64,000 bases of DNA from Pisolithus tinctorius (GCA_024663395.1 JANFAH010000055.1:248001-312000), one strand, 5' to 3'. Counted from the first letter of the stretch, positions 12,283-23,330 are shown. Notes: generated from the sequence alone by a model not told the origin. Made by a program: numbers and translations.

Positions 12283-12476
12283 TCTACGGCGCACTCTCTA
12301 CCAATAGCATCCATTGTCCATTGTGTAAAGTTAGTGTCCTAGTCCGATGAGTACTAATGGCATTGTAAGTACTCTACACTAAAGTCTGTAGCAAGGCCCG
12401 AAAAGGAAGGAGTTTCAGTGGTGAGTTGGTTCCCATGCAATTATGGCCCCAGTAGAGACCTTGCAAGCAAGGTAAT
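12283..12476 (+). mobile_element. Helitron-type 3' terminal region with end hairpin
   Basis: The last 63 bases (12414-12476) match 41747-41809, downstream of the RepHel gene, at about 85% identity by eye, in the same orientation. Similarity stops in both copies right after GGTAAT. Just inside the end lies a perfect hairpin, ACCTTGC-AA-GCAAGGT (12458-12473), as expected near Helitron 3' ends. The preceding block at 12283-12395 (GCGTGTAGTCTACGG onward) recurs at 31161-31219 and 31389-31490. No CTRR terminus is visible, so the element may belong to a Helitron variant with different ends. The TUL1 and NNF1 copies lie just upstream, inside the expected element. Confidence 0.65.
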
Positions 12477-12687
12477 ACCGTACTTGTTCTGGAGTCAAGA
12501 AATGCATGGAACCAACTGAATTACTACTACTTATACCAACAACAGATTCATTGAGAAAACCCACATGAATTGCCCCGCTTGATGTCGCAAAGGTGATCGA
12601 ATCTCCATCTATAGCGATAGCAGAGATGGACGACTGAGGAATCGGGGTTGATGCAAGTTGGTTCTTTTTCGTCAGGTCTCCAGATGC
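12477..12687. other. no gene seen
   Basis: Spacer between the Helitron-like end and the minus-strand remnant that follows. Nothing recognisable. Confidence 0.4.
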
Positions 12688-14280
12688 CTAGCTAACCTGG
12701 TGAAGAACGGATTGCTGCATTTGGTCAGATGAGCTTGCTGCCCTCTCTGTGCTAACAACACTGTTACGGTTATCCCCGCTTGCCTGATGTTCAGATTGTA
12801 ATGGCTGGGGAAGGGTCAGGGGACTCTCCTCAAGGGAAATAGGAATGAATGAGCAATGTGGATAATGGTAGTCCCACTGATTCTCATGAGTAGAGGGTAA
12901 GAGGACAGGCAGGGAGCACTCAGATGGAGTGGCTACCTGCATATCTGGGATAGTAACATCGGTGCATGAGGATCTCCAGCTGCCAAATGAAACCCACAAA
13001 TTTGATTGCGAAGATAATGGTGAGGACATCGACGTCAGTGACTCAGATGATGGGGGGAGGGTATGGGTGCTGAGTCATGGACAACGGACTGCGAAGATTT
13101 GCAACACATCTGCAAGGTACACCTGTGGCTTGCACCTTCCATCGGTTGCCTTTCCACTCCACAGGTTGCAATAGATTGTCCAGCAACTGGGTACGTGCTG
13201 ACGGTCTGCATTGATGTCATGTGTTATTGGATAACAAGTCCAGTCCAACAGTACACCAAGCATCCTTGACTTGCCCAGATGCGTCTGGAGGGAAGAGCCT
13301 GCCCTTCATACACTTGACAACCTCCTTGAAACACACCGTGGGTCTCGGCAAATCGGTGGCGGCCTGTGTACCTGCTGTTCTAGGAGATCGAATGACTTGC
13401 TGGGTGGAGGTTGGGCCGGAGGGGTTGGTGGGTACCATGAAGCTGTATTGAAATGGGGTTTCTTCTCGTGTAGGGTTTGAGTAAGAGTATCTCTTGGCAC
13501 GAGCCTGAAACACCGAACTGTCAATGAAAATTCAGAGTAGAGCTTCCAAACTCACACCCTTGAGTAACATTGTTGTCTCTGCGCAGCACGTCTCCACTCG
13601 TTCTCTGTTTGCATTGGGTCTCCTCCATGGCTCTCCTATCTGCTTCCTCAAGGGTGAGGGGACCAGAAGGAACAAAGTAAACATCGAAGTCCTCATCGCA
13701 GACCTCATCAATCCTAGGGTCATCATCAGAGCCTGTGACTTCGATGCCTTTGAGTTTGAGGAGAAGTGTCTTGGCAAGTCATATGTCATCCAACATGTAA
13801 GCTACCTGAACCTGGTCCTCGAGTGTGGTGGATGGTGATGGTGTTGAGTCATAAAGGTCAGAGGAAAGGGAAGCCGAGGAAGACAAGTCAGATGAGTGGG
13901 CGGCCGAACTATCCAGCATGGGAGATGGTGACCGTTCGAATACAATCGAGGGGGAAGAGGGGAGGGGAATGGTGATGGATGACTCAATGGCAGTGGGATG
14001 AGCTAGCGCACACATGTCACCACAGCGCTCGAGGATGGAACCGATTCCAATTGAAAAAGGAGACTGTTGGTGATTGTGTCTGGTAGGGAGGAGGGTTGCG
14101 GCTGCTGCTGTTGGTGTTGCTCAAGTAGACGAGCTCTCCTTTCTTCGGAAACCACTCACTAATGCAATGAACACGATCAGGAGAAGTGAACTGTTGTTGT
14201 CGAGTAGCATGAGCCTGCCAAAAAGCGAGAGGAACGGCATGAAAATGAGCAAGATACTCATTTGCATCACAGCCACTCAT
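12688..14280 (-). pseudogene. unassigned minus-strand gene remnant, low-complexity protein
   Basis: Several protein-like blocks run in order on the minus strand. They are FHAVPLAFWQAHATRQQQF (14280-14100), a Gln-rich run after RRARLLEQ (about 14110), a Ser/Pro-rich stretch (14015-13800), an acidic block LLLKLKGIEVTGSDDDPR (13770-13700) with VCDEDFDVYFVPSGPL, a PTVCFKEVVKCMKGRLFPP block (13330-13280), and a Ser/Gln-rich C-terminal part ending at 12688. They sit in different frames and some breaks coincide with GT/AG borders. I could not decide whether this is an intron-rich gene or a broken one. Composition suggests a nuclear or regulatory protein, but I recognise no domain. Confidence 0.4.
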
Positions 14281-14438
14281 TCCTTATCAGGTCCTTAGTG
14301 ATGACACAGTTAGATGTCAGATCTTATCCTCAGCTTGCATCACAGATTTACAGGGTTGTATCAGACATAAAATCTAGTGTAAGTGATGGTCATCTCACCA
14401 CTGATTAGCCTCTCAGTGACCTAGGAAGTATATACACC
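14281..14438. promoter_or_regulatory. putative promoter of the micro-exon gene
   Basis: A TATATAC-like box lies at about 14430-14436, only a few bases before the proposed ATG at 14439, which is close for a TATA element. This stretch also leads into the CpG-depleted block. Regulatory function is inferred from position only. Confidence 0.25.
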
Positions 14439-17340
14439 ATGGAACAACAACAATACAACAGTGGTGGGGAATCACTGATCACTGATCAGTCTTTACAGAG
14501 TGATCCGGGTACAGTGGACCAGGGGCAAGTGTACTATGGTGGGTTCCTTCATTCATTTGGCTAGCTTGGCTAATCCTCCATGGCTAGGCCAACAGGATAT
14601 GAATGCTGGGTTCATATCTGGAGAACAGCATTTCCATGAGTCTGGTAAGCAAGATTTATTCATTCATCTAGATGATTTGATTGATTCTCCACTACCAGGG
14701 CAATATCAAGGCAACAGTGGGGATCTACTATATTCCTCTGAGTCTGGTAAGCAGGATTTTTTCATCCATTTGATTGATTTGGTTGATTCACCCCTACCAG
14801 GGCAATATCAAGACAATAGTGGGGGTCTACTATATTCCTCTGAGTCTGGTAAGCAGGGTTTTTCCATTCATTTGATTGATTTGGTTGATTGTCCCCTACC
14901 AGGGCAATATCAAGACAACAGTGGGGGTCTACCATATTCTTCTGGGTTTGGTAAGCAATATTTTTTTATTCATTTGATTGATTTGGCTGATTGTCCCCTA
15001 CCAGGGCAATATCAAGACAACAGTGGGGGTCTACCATATTCTTCTGGGTTTGGTAAGCAATATTTTTTTGTTCATTTGATTGATTTGGTTGATTGTCCCC
15101 TACCAGGGCAATATCAAGACAACAGTGGGGATCTACTATATCCCTCTGAATCTGGTAAGCATTTTTTTTCCATTCATACAGAAGTTTAATTGATTTGGTC
15201 CTACCAGGGCAAAATCAGGAAAACAGTGGGGGGTTACTATATTACTCTGAGTCTGGTAAGTGAGATTTTTTCATTTAGAAGTTTAGTTTGGTTGATTCTC
15301 CCCTACCAGGACAATATCAGGACAATGGGGGTCTACCATATTACTCTGAGTCTGGTAAGTAATATTTTTCATTCATTTAGAAGTTTAATTGACTTGGTTG
15401 ATTCTCCCCTGCCAGGCCCATACCAAACTCAACCCAGTTCTGGAGGAGGTATCTATCATCATGATTGTAAGTCCATCACTTTCATGTACTTTTGGGTAAT
15501 TCAGCTAATCTCATTGAATAGCCCAATTCCAAGGCCCTGGTGTCCCTAGTTCAGGGGGTATGTGAAAGTGTCCCCTTCATTTGCATTTTGATTGAGGCTC
15601 ACCATTGGTACATTTATAGAGTCTGGTCTTCAAAGGATCATGTCTATGACTCTTCCCCCAACCCTTGAAGATGTCTCTCACTGGTTGCCAACTGAGGGCC
15701 ATGACAACCAGTACATCATGGATGGTCAGTCCAACCATCCAGAGAATATTTCAGGGGAGTATCCACAGGGTTTTTACCCTCCATTTCACATGGTCCCTGG
15801 TGATTCAGGCACTCAGCATACTGGTAAGTCAAGAACCATCAGATTCTATACAAAGTAAATGTTGACCAGCTATTGCAGGAGAGAGCACAGAGGAGACAGG
15901 AGGGTGGAAAAAGAATGAGGGGGAAGCAGGGTGGACTTTTCACCCTCCTCCCCCAGGTTCATGTAAGTCAACTTCAGTTATACCTATAATTGTCAACTCA
16001 ACTGAAATTCTTTTTCAGATGTGGATCATGCCACCTTGAAAAGTAAGTCAATCTCACAGTGAAATCAATATATTTTCATGACCATTGGATTTAGATATTT
16101 ATGTGCCAGTCCCATATGAAGGTGAATACATACCCTCACAGGGTGTGATAGATGACCAGACATGGGCACAACTCACTGGGGCCCCACATTGGAAAAGTAA
16201 GTATAATTTGTTTCTTGAACTTTTTCCTAACTATTTGCAGTTCTCATGGGAGATAGACTGGTTGCTGGCACAACTCCCTTAATTTCCTTTGCCCAGCCAG
16301 CTGAGGCAAGGGATCACCCCCATTCTAGGCATAATTTGAATTGGCCAAATTCAGAGAAGTTTGGAAGTGCAAAGCAGCATGCTGAGCAGCAGTTTTCCAG
16401 TCAACTGTTACTGGCAGGGATTGACATCCCAAAAGGTGAACAAACAGCCATGGCCCATGCTGTTTTAGAAAGGACAGTCCAAATTTACCAGCTTCCAAGA
16501 GGACTCACTTGTAAGTTCTACATTGATCTCTCAGCAATCAGCCTCTGACCTTCTATGTACTTGTAGCAGTGCATGGTAGTGAACAGGTAATACACTGTGG
16601 CATATATGGATTCTTACTGATGAGTGATTTAGTTTGCTGATGTTCTTTTTGACCACTTGCGTGGTAACATCAGGTCACTCTTTCGAGTGGCATCTGTAGA
16701 CTTTGGTATCACAACCCAATTACCTCCAAGAAAAGGGCAGGATCCCAGGGTTCAAGTGGCACCAAATTGTGAAGAGCATATTAGGAATGTTGCTGCAGAG
16801 CCATATGCATGGTGTCACAGAACTTTTAATGGTCCTACAGTGAGTGACATACCAGTTCTTACCAGAGGGCTCATGCTGACATGATCTGATAGGGACCAAT
16901 CTGTGTAAAGTTCATTGACCTTCACATTGATTTATATTTTGTCAAGGTTCTCCTATGGCTCCCAGAGTTAACCCTTATCTGGCTTGCCAATAGCCTGACT
17001 GATTTTGAATCATTCACAATTCCCATTAGGCTTATCAGCTGTGTAGTCTATTCTGTGAGTATCTATCCTACACTATTCCATGCCTGGGACAAGGACTAAC
17101 ACTGTAATCACATAGCTTCAATGGGCCCTGGAATTGGACATGGATAAGGGAAATAATCTGAAACATTACATGTCCAAATGTGGGAATAGTGCAGTTGACA
17201 GAGGCAACTCAGATAGTGAAGCAGCCATTCTAGAAAGGTATGCAGACCTGGAGCTGGGGATTGGTGATGCATTCCTTGATCATCAATGGGCATTGATGAA
17301 CAAGACACGTTGGTATCAAGTTATGAAACAAATTCAGTAA
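14439..17340 (+). CDS. uncharacterised agaricomycete micro-exon gene (weakly DUF6532-like)
   Basis: The start ATG at 14439 opens MEQQQYNSGGESLI. Exon 1 splices to DMNAGFISGEQHFHES, followed by eight tandem micro-exons that each encode a variant of GQYQDNSGGLLYSSES. Further exons follow with GTAAGT donors and CAG/TAG acceptors. The phases I checked are consistent; for example, exons ending at about 16197 and starting at about 16241 join to read ILMGDRLVAGTTP. Later blocks include LLLAGIDIPKGEQTAMAHAV (16410-16470) and a 16640-16840 exon beginning FADVLFDHLRGNIRSLFRVA. The last readable exon (about 17116-17340) ends YQVMKQIQ. The central part resembles the DUF6532-type families common in Agaricomycetes, but I am unsure. 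Exons between 16840 and 17116 are uncertain. The gene lies in CpG-depleted DNA yet its frames are open. Confidence 0.5.
14645..15415 (+). repeat. tandem array of 102-bp units, each one micro-exon plus one intron
   Basis: Eight intron-like segments alternate with 48-nt exon-like segments. The intron-like segments start GTAAGY and end CTACCAG or CTGCCAG. The first five and the seventh are 54 nt long, the sixth is 53 and the eighth 61. Exon-like segments begin GGCAATATCAAGACAA and end CTGAGTCTG. With 48 and 54 both divisible by three, either splicing or retention keeps the frame; across 14500-15189 the unspliced sequence is itself one open frame. T-rich tracts and TTGATTGAT/CTGAT branch-site-like sequences recur in each intron copy. 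Confidence 0.85.
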
Positions 17341-18317
17341 GTTACTTTACACTCTAACATTTTGGTAGCTTCATGTATTTTCTAGGAATGCACTTTGTCC
17401 TGTCTGATTGGTTCAAATGCCACTTTGATGATAGTTACAGACTCATGTAAATTTGTATTCAGAATTGCTGCCCAGGGCTCATGTTCTGCAGCCCCATAAA
17501 CATACAGCAGTAAATGTTACTTCATATTGTCCACAGATGACTACTGTCACCACATGAAGGTCTATCTTATTGGAGTTGTGCACACAAGCTCCCTCACATC
17601 AAGTCCAGCAGTTCTGATTTGGACCCTGCTTGTTCAGCTTGACAGCCATCTCTGCCATTCAATGGTCATCTAGCAACCCCAACTGGTCCTCATCCTTTAA
17701 AGCCAAACATGTTAGATTATGAGTTAAACATATACCCCAAATAATAATATGTATGAGACTTATGTCCACTGCCCTGACATGTAGTTGAAGAAGTTGTTAC
17801 AGAGGCATGGTGTGATAGAGGGCATGCCATGAGAGGATGTGGAAAGGATTGAGTATGTGCATGCACAAGGGAGGATATCATTGTGAGTACCAGTGATGTT
17901 ACCAGTGATGATCAACACACTAGACAATGAGGACCCATCATCTGCTGTATCCTCTCCCTCTGTCTCCATCACACTTGTTGGTGGTATGACATTTTGCACA
18001 GGCTCAACATCCACCATGTTGACAACCACTCAGCCCCTCCTGCAGATGGGTGTTGACTTGGGTCTCCTGGCTTTCCCAGTCATGACACTACATTCATTAC
18101 TGATATGCCCTTCCATGCATATGTTTGGATCCTCTCCGGGGGTGTGATATCTCACCCATTTGGATGCCAGATCTCTCACTTTTTTGGAGTCATATACTAC
18201 TCAAATAGGGCTTTCAAATGCTGTATTGTATGCTGCAGTAGATGTGGAGCTCATTCAAATACCACATCTTGTGGTTCAAGGATCAGACAATTTCACAGGT
18301 ATTTCAGGATTGAGTCC
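17341..18317. other. no gene seen; CpG-depleted
   Basis: Short open frames on both strands (17760-18147) lack recognisable features. Confidence 0.45.
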
Positions 18318-18474
18318 TCAGGAAAAAGGGGACTTTGCTATAGGTGGTTTTTTGGCTTTTTTTAGCCCTTTTTTAGCCATTTTTCAGTTATAAAGTGAGA
18401 AAGGATGACAAAAAGTGTAGAAAGACAATAAAAAGCCAAAAAAAACCACCTATAGCAAAGTCCCCTTTTCCTGA
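18318..18474. mobile_element. MITE-like palindromic element with about 45-bp terminal inverted repeats
   Basis: The left arm begins TCAGGAAAAAGGGGACTTTG and continues CTATAGGTGGTTTTTTGGC. The right arm (about 18428-18474) is its near-perfect reverse complement, ending CAAAGTCCCCTTTTCCTGA. About 60-70 bp of A/T-rich sequence separates the arms and there is no coding capacity. The whole element could fold into one hairpin. The outermost TCA/TGA may be part of the inverted repeat or a target-site feature. The superfamily cannot be assigned from the ends alone. Confidence 0.8.
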
Positions 18475-18689
18475 TGGGATTCCTCCTCACTCCTTTTGTG
18501 CTGTGTTTGTCCTGCTTTCCTTCTCCATCTCTCCTGGTTTCATTCTGTTTTGAGTGCCCATCAATAATTAACAGTCTCCTCCTCCTCTGACTAATCTGTG
18601 CTGTGTCTCACCCATCTCACCACCAGGGCTCTCACTTCTCAGGGATGAGATACTACTCTATGAGAGCTTTCAAATGATGTGTTGTATGT

Positions 18690-18945
18690 CTGTCTAGATA
18701 TGTTCTACCATCTCCATGAACTCTGTTGATTGCCCCAGCCATTGCCATTTGAGAAATTCACCTTTCCCTGCCCTTGAAGATTTAGGGTTGTATCTTGCAT
18801 GTCCCTGCACCATTTCTCTCACTTTTCCTGCCATACATTCCACTAGCTGAACCCTCTCTGGGGACAACTTAGGTGTCCAATTCTGTGCAGCAGTAGTCTG
18901 AGCCACTTTTGCATATAACTCAGGATCAGGTGATCTGATGTAGGG
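18690..18945 (-). pseudogene. short remnant of an agaricomycete-specific (DUF6532-like) gene
   Basis: The minus frame reads RSPDPELYAKVAQ, then NWTPKLSPERVQLVECMAGK and FLKWQWLGQ. The NWTPKLSPERVQLVE stretch resembles a segment I recall from repetitive agaricomycete families of the DUF6532 kind. Only about 80 codons remain, with no start and no flanking exons. The upstream end abuts the direct repeat at 18948. Confidence 0.4.
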
Positions 18946-18947
18946 AA

Positions 18948-19068
18948 GACAAGGTCTTCACCTACAATATGTCCAAGTTGCCCCCTTTTTTTCTTTTCTT
19001 TTTGTTTTGCATTTTTGTTCTCTGCCTCTGGACTTAGTATTGAGCAGCCACATTGCTAACTAAGCATG
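18948..19068. repeat. dispersed direct repeat, left copy
   Basis: About 120 bp, from GACAAGGTCTTCACCTA to CTAAGCATG, recurring at 22062-22173 in the same orientation. It contains a T-rich tract (TTTCTTTTCTTTTTGTTTTG) and the shared segment GAGCAGCCACATTGCT. The two copies bracket about 3 kb that includes the ERG26 remnant. Confidence 0.8.
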
Positions 19069-20719
19069 CTTATAATTCAACTAAGCAAGATCACTACACT
19101 CAAAGGATGACTGGAGTGAACAAGTGCAAACAACAATGACAAAACTGGATGTCAATCACAGGCTGTGAGAGTCAAGGATTGTAATTCAATGGAGATGAGG
19201 CATGACAGGTGCAGATGCTGAGCTCAAGAGCTCAAAGGTTTGTTTTGTTTTAGAACATTTTACTTACAACTACATTATTCTAGGGGAAACAGCTGTTTGC
19301 AATGAAGTATGACCAACACCTGAGCTGTTATGACATGAGAATCTACAACAATGTACAAGGAGAAGACCCTCCCACTGGCAGCCAAAATCAAAGGTAACAT
19401 TGCTTTTATTGAGCAAATGATGTCCAAGCTTGAACTGCAGCTTACTCACTGTGTATTGCAATCACTCATTGCACTCAGGAAATACACCAATGGTAAGGTC
19501 CTGCAAGATCCCATGGAAAGAAACTACCCAGAAGACTCAGACATGAAGGCAGAACTACTTTCCTGGCTGCCCTAGATGTGTTTAGGCCCTTAGAGCCCAA
19601 CAGCCCAAGTTCTTGTTCTTGTTTCATGACTTTTTACTTATGGTTGTGTTATTCTAGAGTAGCCAATGTCATTGAAGAAGGAATGCATCAATATGCAGCA
19701 TGACAAGTACAACACCTACAAAATGCCAGAAGAGAAGAGTTCAAAGTGGCTCTATGAACTTGCATGCAAGTTGTCAAACACCTGGCAAGAGGAGATGCCC
19801 TCTCCATGTTGGATATCATACAGAGACACCATGATGTTGTGTGGAGCAGGTATCTGCTACCTAGTAAGGGGATGTAGGCTCCAGCCTAGGGATAGGCAAT
19901 CTGAAGGGGTGAGTTTGACCCAAGGGGAGTTGCTCTAGCAGTAGGAGGGTGATAGGGAACAAATGCAACCAAGTTGTTCATGTTGCTCAACCTGTAAATT
20001 AAAAGCACAGTGGATTAAGGGGCAGACAGGCCTCAAGCCAGCCTAGAAAAGTGTCAGAAATATGCCTGTGACTCAGTGCTAGGCAGGTGAAAGGAAAGGG
20101 GTCATCTCAACATCATTATTCTGCTTGCTCTCTCTGTCTCTAACCTGGGGGCTTCAAAATTGTTATTTTTCCTGTTGATGAAGACAGGTATAAGTGTAGC
20201 TACATGCAGAGTATGTAACTATGAACTAAATGACATCAAAAGTGAAAAGAGCAACAAGAAAGGATGGTAATTAGTCGAGATTGATGTAATAATGGCCATG
20301 AGGCCAGTTTGGCATTAGCAATCAAAGGAGTGGCTATAGCAAGGGAAGTGCAAGGAAGCACAAGTGGTCCAAAGGGATGTGAACAAGAATACAGTGAGAG
20401 TGACAGAAACACACTTACATAACTGATAGTGCAGGCCCAAAGAGCACAAGTGAGCAAGTGCAGGTGGCCTGAAAGCAGTTGCAAGTGTTGGAACTTCATC
20501 ACAATGGCCAAGGGGAGTGTCTAGTGATCATGTGATGGCAGGAGAAGTGATTTGATCAAAAAGGGTGGAGTATTGGGTGACCTGGAGCACAGAGGGTGTC
20601 AAAGATGCTTGGGAGTGGTTGCATTTGCATCACTTTTATTGCAGAGCCTATAGACATTTAGTAGACCTCCAATTGACACTATACACACACTCCTATTGTA
20701 GGGAGATCACTCTCCCCAC
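19069..20719. other. no assignable gene; possible decayed coding scraps
   Basis: Plus-strand frames at 19351-19575 and 19666-19938 contain moderately protein-like stretches but no recognised family, and both run into stops. CpG is almost absent. Confidence 0.35.
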
Positions 20720-21328
20720 AATGTCCTGTTTTGTATGGGAGATATCACAGATGAATGGGATGTGTTGGATGTATTGAAAGAGTCAGGCACCACATGTATT
20801 GTACAGACTGCCTCACCACAGGACAGCACAGAAGACCCCTCCATCTACTACAAGGTCAACATCAAAGGCACACAAGCCATCACAGCTGGAGTCCATAGAC
20901 TCATCTACAAGACATTCAGGCCTGGAGACTGCCAAGTGATGGCCAGCCTATACCAAGCATATCAATGCAGCCAAACCCACATCCAGATTGATGACAACAA
21001 CAATCTGTTTGATTATAACAATGTCAGGAATGCCACACAAGTCCACCTACTCACAGTGGACAAACTTATTCCTCCTCCCTCTTACTCCTCTACCATGTTG
21101 GGTAAACCCAAACTATACCCTGAAAGTGCTAGGGTAGAACTCAACAAGTCCCTAAACTGCACTCCCACTCCCATATATGCCACTACTGAATATCATCACA
21201 TGCCACACAGCTCCACACAACCACTCAGTCCCTATGTCACACCCCCACCCAATGTCAAATCCATCCTATCCATGTTCAACACTCCATTCAACCCACATGA
21301 ACTCAAGTGCACCATCATTCATTCTTGA
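20720..21328 (+). pseudogene. ERG26: ERG26-like sterol-4-alpha-carboxylate 3-dehydrogenase fragment, copy 1
   Basis: Erg26 is an NAD(P)-dependent short-chain dehydrogenase that acts in ergosterol C4 demethylation at the ER. The fragment reads MGDITDEWDVLDVLKESGTT, then QDSTEDPSIYYKVNIKGTQA, GDCQVMASLYQAYQ, DNNNLFDYNNVRNATQVHLL and ARVELNKSLNCTPTPI, ending with an SPYVTPPPNVKSILSMFN block. The N-terminal Rossmann glycine motif is absent. The catalytic YxxxK region and adjoining segment are also missing, because the text passes from the KGTQAITAG region directly to the FRPGDCQVM region. It is in one open frame from 20735 but cannot encode an active enzyme. Copy 2 (42990-43791) lacks an overlapping internal part. 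Confidence 0.75.
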
Positions 21329-21775
21329 GCCAATGGACAAATATTCTTAATCATGACTCTACAGACTTATGCACAAGAGCAAACACATTTACAACCACAT
21401 TGGAAACCTTCAAAACTGTGAGGGGACACAACAACATGCACAGGACATCAGAGCTACACAGAAATTGGGCATATTAGTCTTTCAGCTTACTTCATAAAAG
21501 GCCAATGCCCAGTGTGCCAGCACTGCACTGTGCTAGTACCCTGTCACCATTTTGCACCATGTACTACATTTTGAAAGGTGAACTCCCCCCCTTGCTTCAT
21601 ACTTGATTCATCACCAACTTGCTTACTTGTCCAGAGTTACCTCCATCATTGTCCAGTTCAAAGGTTGTCTTGGTGGTTGTGGGAGGTTGAGGCCATGTGT
21701 TCAAGGTGAAAAAGGTGGCTGGGTGTTTGTGCATGGTCAGGGGCACATTAGGAAGGGTGATGGCATGGTTCATGA

Positions 21776-21778
<3 letters not shown>
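21329..21778. other. no gene seen
   Basis: No recognisable coding or structural feature. Confidence 0.4.

Positions 21779-21812
<34 letters not shown>
21779..21812. repeat. (TG)17 microsatellite
   Basis: An uninterrupted dinucleotide TG tract of about 34 bases. Confidence 0.97.
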
Positions 21813-21814
<2 letters not shown>

Positions 21815-22061
21815 TGAGATCAGCAGTGTGTTTTGCAAGAGGAAGGAGTTGTGCCTTAGACAGTTGTTGGTTGAGTGCAAAGGGTACATTGCAAAGTCAA
21901 GGACATGCATAGGGTAAAGAGAGTGTTGGTGAGGACAGGTGGGATGTTCAGGAGTGGGGAGTTGAGGGGTGAAGGGTGTGTTTGTGAAGCCAAGGATGTC
22001 TCCACAAGGAGAGAGGATGGCTGAGGACAGTTGTGATCTAAACCCCCTTGGATGCAGGGAT

Positions 22062-22173
22062 GACAAGGTCTTCACCTATGAGAAGTCCAAGTTCTTTCTT
22101 TTCTTTTTGTTTTGCATTTTCATTCTGTGCCTCTGGACTTGGCACTGAGCAGCCACATTGCTGACCAAGCATG
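22062..22173. repeat. dispersed direct repeat, right copy
   Basis: Partner of 18948-19068, same orientation, about 85% identical by eye. See that entry. Confidence 0.8.
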
Positions 22174-22759
22174 TGTGCCATGTTCATGTGAGTTCTACTT
22201 ACTATACTCATGTACAGACATCACTATGGGGTATAGTGGAGGAGCATAGAGTTGCAAAGGATAGTATATTTATAGTGGAACTACTTTCTTTGATATGGTT
22301 GATGAATCAATGAAATACTATTACATATGCCAGCATAGTCATAACCTCAAAGCTATCATCAGGTCTGGCAGTATACATGGATACAGCTTTGCAATGTTAT
22401 ATAAAGCCATCACAATGGTGAACCCAAGTATGGCCAATGGAAAATAAAGGAATATCAAGGTATAAGGCCAGTAGTGATGACTGGCCATTGATCAAATGAA
22501 GAGGCTTACATGCCGTTTGGGTCAGAATGATGTCCAAGCCTTCAGTCTCTGTAACTTGAAGGTGTTCAGAAGGAGACCTCTACAGCACTATAAGGTGTTT
22601 GGTGGTTTGCCTTCCAGTTGTAGGCATGCACCTGGCTGGTAGCAGCATTGAGTCTGCTTACATAATCATGTAATGTGTACATAGAGATACTTCAATTTTT
22701 TCTCAATCCCTCATACTGTAGCTTGTTCACTACTAGCTATCCTTCAAATGTAGGTAGGC
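22174..22759. other. no gene seen; A/T-rich and CpG-depleted
   Basis: No coding signal. It may contain more diverged units of the repeat that follows. Confidence 0.4.
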
Positions 22760-23330
22760 AGAGACATGTGGAAACCTGGTAAGCCAGTGCCATGGAATAT
22801 ACATGTCAAATGCATGATATATGATTTATGGGTTGAGATGCTCAGAAAGTCCTAGTGGTGCATTAAATTGATGCTGTAGTCCAAATACCCATATTCATTA
22901 CACTGTATGCCTGCAGGGTGGCCAATGCAATATAATGTGATTGTAGACAAGTATAAAAATTGGGAAATCTGGTCAACCACTGCTACTTACATGGCAAACA
23001 TATATGCAAAATGTGTAAATGCATAATCAATGTGTTGAAATGCTCAAGGGTGCCCAGAGAAGCACCAATGTAAGAACTCCAGCTAAAGGCACATGTTATT
23101 TGTACTGTATGCCCACAGGTTGACAATTATCATATAATTTACATATGCACAAAGACAGATTAGGGGTGACATTATAATCTGCTGCAATGATTTTCCTAAA
23201 CATATATACAGTATGCATAGGATGCAATGTCTGGGTAGAGATGCTGACCCAACCCTAAAGATGCACCAAAATGGTGTGTGCTTGTATGGTGGTTTTATAG
23301 CCTGTCATTCCAGCAGATGTTCTGAAGGCC
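22760..23330. repeat. degenerate tandem repeat of about 200 bp, about three units
   Basis: Comparable landmarks recur at about 195-205 bp spacing. An ACATATATGCAAAATG-like segment followed by a GAGATGCT/GAAATGCT-like segment occurs near 22800-22845, 23000-23045 and 23200-23245. An ACTGTATGCC-plus-ACAG/GCAGG segment occurs near 22905 and 23108. Units are strongly diverged, so this is an old satellite-like array. The boundaries are approximate. Confidence 0.5.

Noticed and set aside
18318..18474. Transcription terminator hairpin
   Set aside because: The palindrome of about 157 bp with T/A-rich centre is far too large for a terminator and has the structure of a MITE.
20565..20777. Independent small gene ahead of the ERG26 fragment
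   Set aside because: The frame overlaps the fragment in a different phase and has no recognisable features.
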